The translations under genes were made by a program, and so were the position numbers. A DNA stretch of 42,550 bases from Ilumatobacteraceae bacterium (GTDB lineage: Bacteria > Actinomycetota > Acidimicrobiia > Acidimicrobiales > Ilumatobacteraceae): NCBI GenBank assembly GCA_025358075.1, contig JANYKU010000183.1, positions 1-42,550 of the forward strand. The letters are read 5' to 3'. Below, in pieces: positions 40,555 to 42,550 of this stretch (position 1 is the stretch's first letter; each line of letters begins with the position of its first letter). Under the pieces are notes generated by a model. The model had not been told where the DNA came from, made no database searches, and was given only the letters and a program-made list of their open reading frames with translations.

Positions 40555-42282
40555 ATGGCTACCCAGTCGCTCTACCGCCGCTACCGACCGCGCCGTTTCA
40601 GCGAGGTCCGCGGGCAAGAGCACGTGGTGCGCGCCTTGCGCAACGCGGTCATCAACCAACGCGAGGGGCAGGCCTACCTGTTCTCCGGCCCGCGTGGCAC
40701 GGGCAAGACGACCTCGGCGCGAATTCTCGCCAAGGTGCTCAACTGCGAGCGCCCCGTCGACGGCGAACCGTGTTGCGAATGCGACTCGTGCCTCGCCGTC
40801 GAGCGCGGCACGAGCTACGACGTGCACGAGCTCGACGCAGCGAGCAACAACGGCGTCGACGCGATGCGCGATCTCATCGAGAAGGCCTCGCTCGGCACTC
40901 CCGGTCGCCACAAGGTGTACATCCTCGATGAGGTGCACATGCTTTCCAAGGCCGCCGAGGCAGCGCTGCTGAAGACACTCGAAGAGCCACCTCCGCATGT
41001 CGTGTTTGTGCTGGCCACCACCGATCCGCAGAAGGTCAGCGAAACCATTCGCAGCCGCACGCAGCACCTGCAGTTCCACCTGCTGCCCATGGATGTGCTC
41101 GAGCAGCACATCCGCTGGCTGGCCGCCGATGCCGAGATCGAGCTCAGCGATGCGGCCCTTCAGGGGGTCCTGCGACAGGGCGGCGGCTCGGCGCGCGACA
41201 CCATCTCGGCCCTCGAGCTTGTGGCCGCCAGCGGTGGCGAGGCGCCCGAGATCACGCCGCTCGACGAATTCGTCGAGGCGTTCATCGAGCACGATCCCGG
41301 TCGAGCCCTGGCCGTTGTCGCCCATGCGGTGCTCCAAGGACGAGATCCACGAACGTTGACCGAAGAGATCATCCGTCACCTGCGCGACTGCTTCCTCGCA
41401 CTGATGGCACCGGAGCTGGTGCAGCTACCGGCCCAGCGCGAGAGCGAGGTGTCGTCGCAAGCCACGCGCCTCGGCGCGGCCGCGATCGTGCGGTCGATGG
41501 AGCGCCTCGGCGAGATGCTGGTCGAGATGCGTCACGCCCCAGACCCACGGTTGCTGCTCGAAGTCGCCCTGGTGCAGCTCACCCACGATGCCGCCGGTTC
41601 CGATCTGCACAGTCTCATGTCGCGCCTCGAACGCCTCGAGCAGGCCGTCGCCGACGGCCTGCCGGCTCCTGCCGCCAAGGCCGTTCCAATCGACAGCACT
41701 GGTCGAGCGACGATCGGCGGCCGAGCAAGGCGCGAGGGCGCAGGCTCGACCCCACCCGCGGCAGCAGCAGCTCCCCCATCGGTGTCGACCGAGGGGCACC
41801 CGTCGCAACAGCCGGCTGCTCCGGTCGTTGCACCGGCGCCGCGCCCGGGTGGGGGTGGGGTCGCCGGCGAGATCGCCGACGGCGAGATCGCTGCGCTGTT
41901 CGAGAAGCAGGTCCGACCGGCGCTGCGCGGCATGGCCAAGGCGATCTACATGGGCGCACACGTGGGGGCGATGTCAGACGGTGCGTTGGTCATCACCTTC
42001 GCCGGCGAGCCACATCGGATTCGCGCCGAGGAGTACCGCCAAGAAGTCGAGCGGGCCCTTGCCGGCGCGGCGGGTCGACAGATCCGCCTGTCGTTGGTGG
42101 TCGATCACGCATCGACCCACGACGACAACGTCGTGCAACTCAAGCGTGCCCAACCCGCGCCGGCAGACGAAGACGTCGATACGGGCGATCTCGTCGATGT
42201 ACCACCCGACGCGGTGATCTCGCCGATCGACCGATTGGCGCAAGCCTTTCCCGGTTCCGAGATCATCGACGAGCGCACCTGA
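40555..42282 (+). CDS. dnaX: DNA polymerase III subunits gamma and tau
   Basis: 575 residues, clamp-loader ATPase. Walker A GPRGTGKTT is at about 45-53, the four-Cys zinc module at about 64-79 (NCERPVDGEPCCECDSC), Walker B LDEVHMLS at about 124-131, SRC-like RSRTQHL near 168, and sensor 2 GGGSARDTISALE near 212-224. The Ala/Pro-rich linker covers about 390-445. A C-terminal tau-like domain follows (FEKQVRPALRGMAKAIYMG onwards). No slippery A-rich frameshift signal was seen in this GC-rich gene. The stop overlaps recR (TGATG). Confidence 0.95.
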   Translation: MATQSLYRRYRPRRFSEVRGQEHVVRALRNAVINQREGQAYLFSGPRGTGKTTSARILAKVLNCERPVDGEPCCECDSCLAVERGTSYDVHELDAASNNGVDAMRDLIEKASLGTPGRHKVYILDEVHMLSKAAEAALLKTLEEPPPHVVFVLATTDPQKVSETIRSRTQHLQFHLLPMDVLEQHIRWLAADAEIELSDAALQGVLRQGGGSARDTISALELVAASGGEAPEITPLDEFVEAFIEHDPGRALAVVAHAVLQGRDPRTLTEEIIRHLRDCFLALMAPELVQLPAQRESEVSSQATRLGAAAIVRSMERLGEMLVEMRHAPDPRLLLEVALVQLTHDAAGSDLHSLMSRLERLEQAVADGLPAPAAKAVPIDSTGRATIGGRARREGAGSTPPAAAAAPPSVSTEGHPSQQPAAPVVAPAPRPGGGGVAGEIADGEIAALFEKQVRPALRGMAKAIYMGAHVGAMSDGALVITFAGEPHRIRAEEYRQEVERALAGAAGRQIRLSLVVDHASTHDDNVVQLKRAQPAPADEDVDTGDLVDVPPDAVISPIDRLAQAFPGSEIIDERT

Positions 42283-42550
42283 TGGCGGTCTACACCCAGC
42301 CGGTTCAGGCGCTGATCGACGAGCTCGGCCGGCTGCCGGGCATCGGCCCGAAGTCCGCTCAGCGGATCGCCTTCCATCTCCTCAAGCTGCCGACCGAAGA
42401 CGTGACTCGATTGGCGATGTCGATCAGCGACGCCAAGGCCCGGGTGCGCTTCTGCACGCGCTGCTGGAACTTCGCCGACGGCGAACTGTGCCCGATCTGC
42501 CTCGACGATCGGCGAGACGCCACGACCCTGTGCGTCGTCGAAGAGTCTCG
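42282..42550 (+). CDS. recR: Recombination mediator RecR (5' part)
   Basis: The first 89 codons are visible; the gene runs off the right edge. A helix-hairpin-helix DNA-binding segment (LGRLPGIGPKSAQRIAFHLL, about 15-34) precedes the Cys4 zinc finger CTRCWNFADGELCPIC (about 59-74). The Toprim domain would follow outside the window. RecR acts with RecF/RecO at stalled forks. The dnaX-recR order is a common bacterial arrangement. Confidence 0.92.
   Translation, partial: MAVYTQPVQALIDELGRLPGIGPKSAQRIAFHLLKLPTEDVTRLAMSISDAKARVRFCTRCWNFADGELCPICLDDRRDATTLCVVEES

Noticed and set aside
1..42550. Mobile elements, prophage, CRISPR arrays, tRNA or rRNA genes
   Set aside because: No transposase, integrase, regularly spaced repeat array or cloverleaf was recognised; codon use looks uniform.

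Overview
The window is a dense, high-GC chromosome segment with about 50 genes, almost no free intergenic space and many 1-4 bp start/stop overlaps. Actinobacterial signatures are frequent: a DUF1918 protein, a DevR/DosR-type regulator, a mycothiol-dependent maleylpyruvate isomerase-like protein, an acyl-CoA carboxylase beta gene followed by a tiny epsilon gene, a SigE-family sigma factor and an MSMEG_1061-type flavoprotein. Many start codons sit 6-8 bp behind a TANNNT hexamer, which is the leaderless arrangement common in Actinobacteria. The lineage looks like a non-mycobacterial actinobacterium, possibly Acidimicrobiia; that placement is inference. No tRNA, rRNA, CRISPR array, insertion sequence or phage gene was seen, and no gene-free stretch exceeds 300 bp.

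Layout. 0-2.0 kb: deoxyribose-phosphate aldolase and thymidine phosphorylase. The first 81 bp are an inverted copy of part of the aldolase gene, so the left edge looks chimeric. 2.1-10.4 kb: a stress/dormancy block with a PAS protein carrying a degenerate kinase domain, a BaeRF-family (eRF1-like) protein, a DUF1918 protein, an atypical LuxR-type regulator, an ABC exporter operon with a lipoprotein, a DevR/DosR-like regulator, a PAS histidine kinase and a tandem universal stress protein. 10.4-14.9 kb: AMIN-like lipoprotein, aldo/keto reductase and SDR on the minus strand, divergent from a cytochrome P450 and a PuuD-like amidotransferase. 14.9-20.1 kb: MarR regulator and acyltransferase, metzincin-type lipoprotein, cytidine deaminase, cupredoxin, and a transaminase/omega-amidase pair. 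20.2-24.4 kb: an unknown protein, a Rieske oxygenase and a VOC protein, then a sigma factor with a membrane partner. 24.4-31.7 kb: flavoproteins, alpha/beta hydrolase, serine hydrolase, epimerase, membrane protein, RidA-like protein, a pair of 52-bp repeats, a small zinc-binding-like protein, acetyltransferase and MsrA. 31.7-36.6 kb: a minus-strand run with acyl-CoA carboxylase beta and epsilon, metallophosphoesterase, MDMPI-like protein, CoA-transferase and a deoxyribosyltransferase-like protein. 36.7-42.5 kb: SIMPL protein, ATP-dependent DNA ligase, CopC-CopD-like protein, dnaX and the start of recR.

The most interesting signal is in the 2.1-10.4 kb block. Five 14-bp dyads resembling the mycobacterial DosR box (ideal GGGACC-TT-GGTCCC) lie upstream of exactly four units: the PAS protein, the BaeRF protein (two boxes 22 bp apart), the DevR-like regulator, and the universal-stress-protein/kinase operon. 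For each unit the proximal box is centred 41.5-43.5 bp before the chosen start codon. Two of the four carry an identical GATACT -10 element at -12 to -7 from that codon. This predicts an autoregulated, leaderless DosR-like regulon that connects redox/energy sensing to a ribosome-associated release-factor-like protein and a universal stress protein. All motif calls were made by eye.
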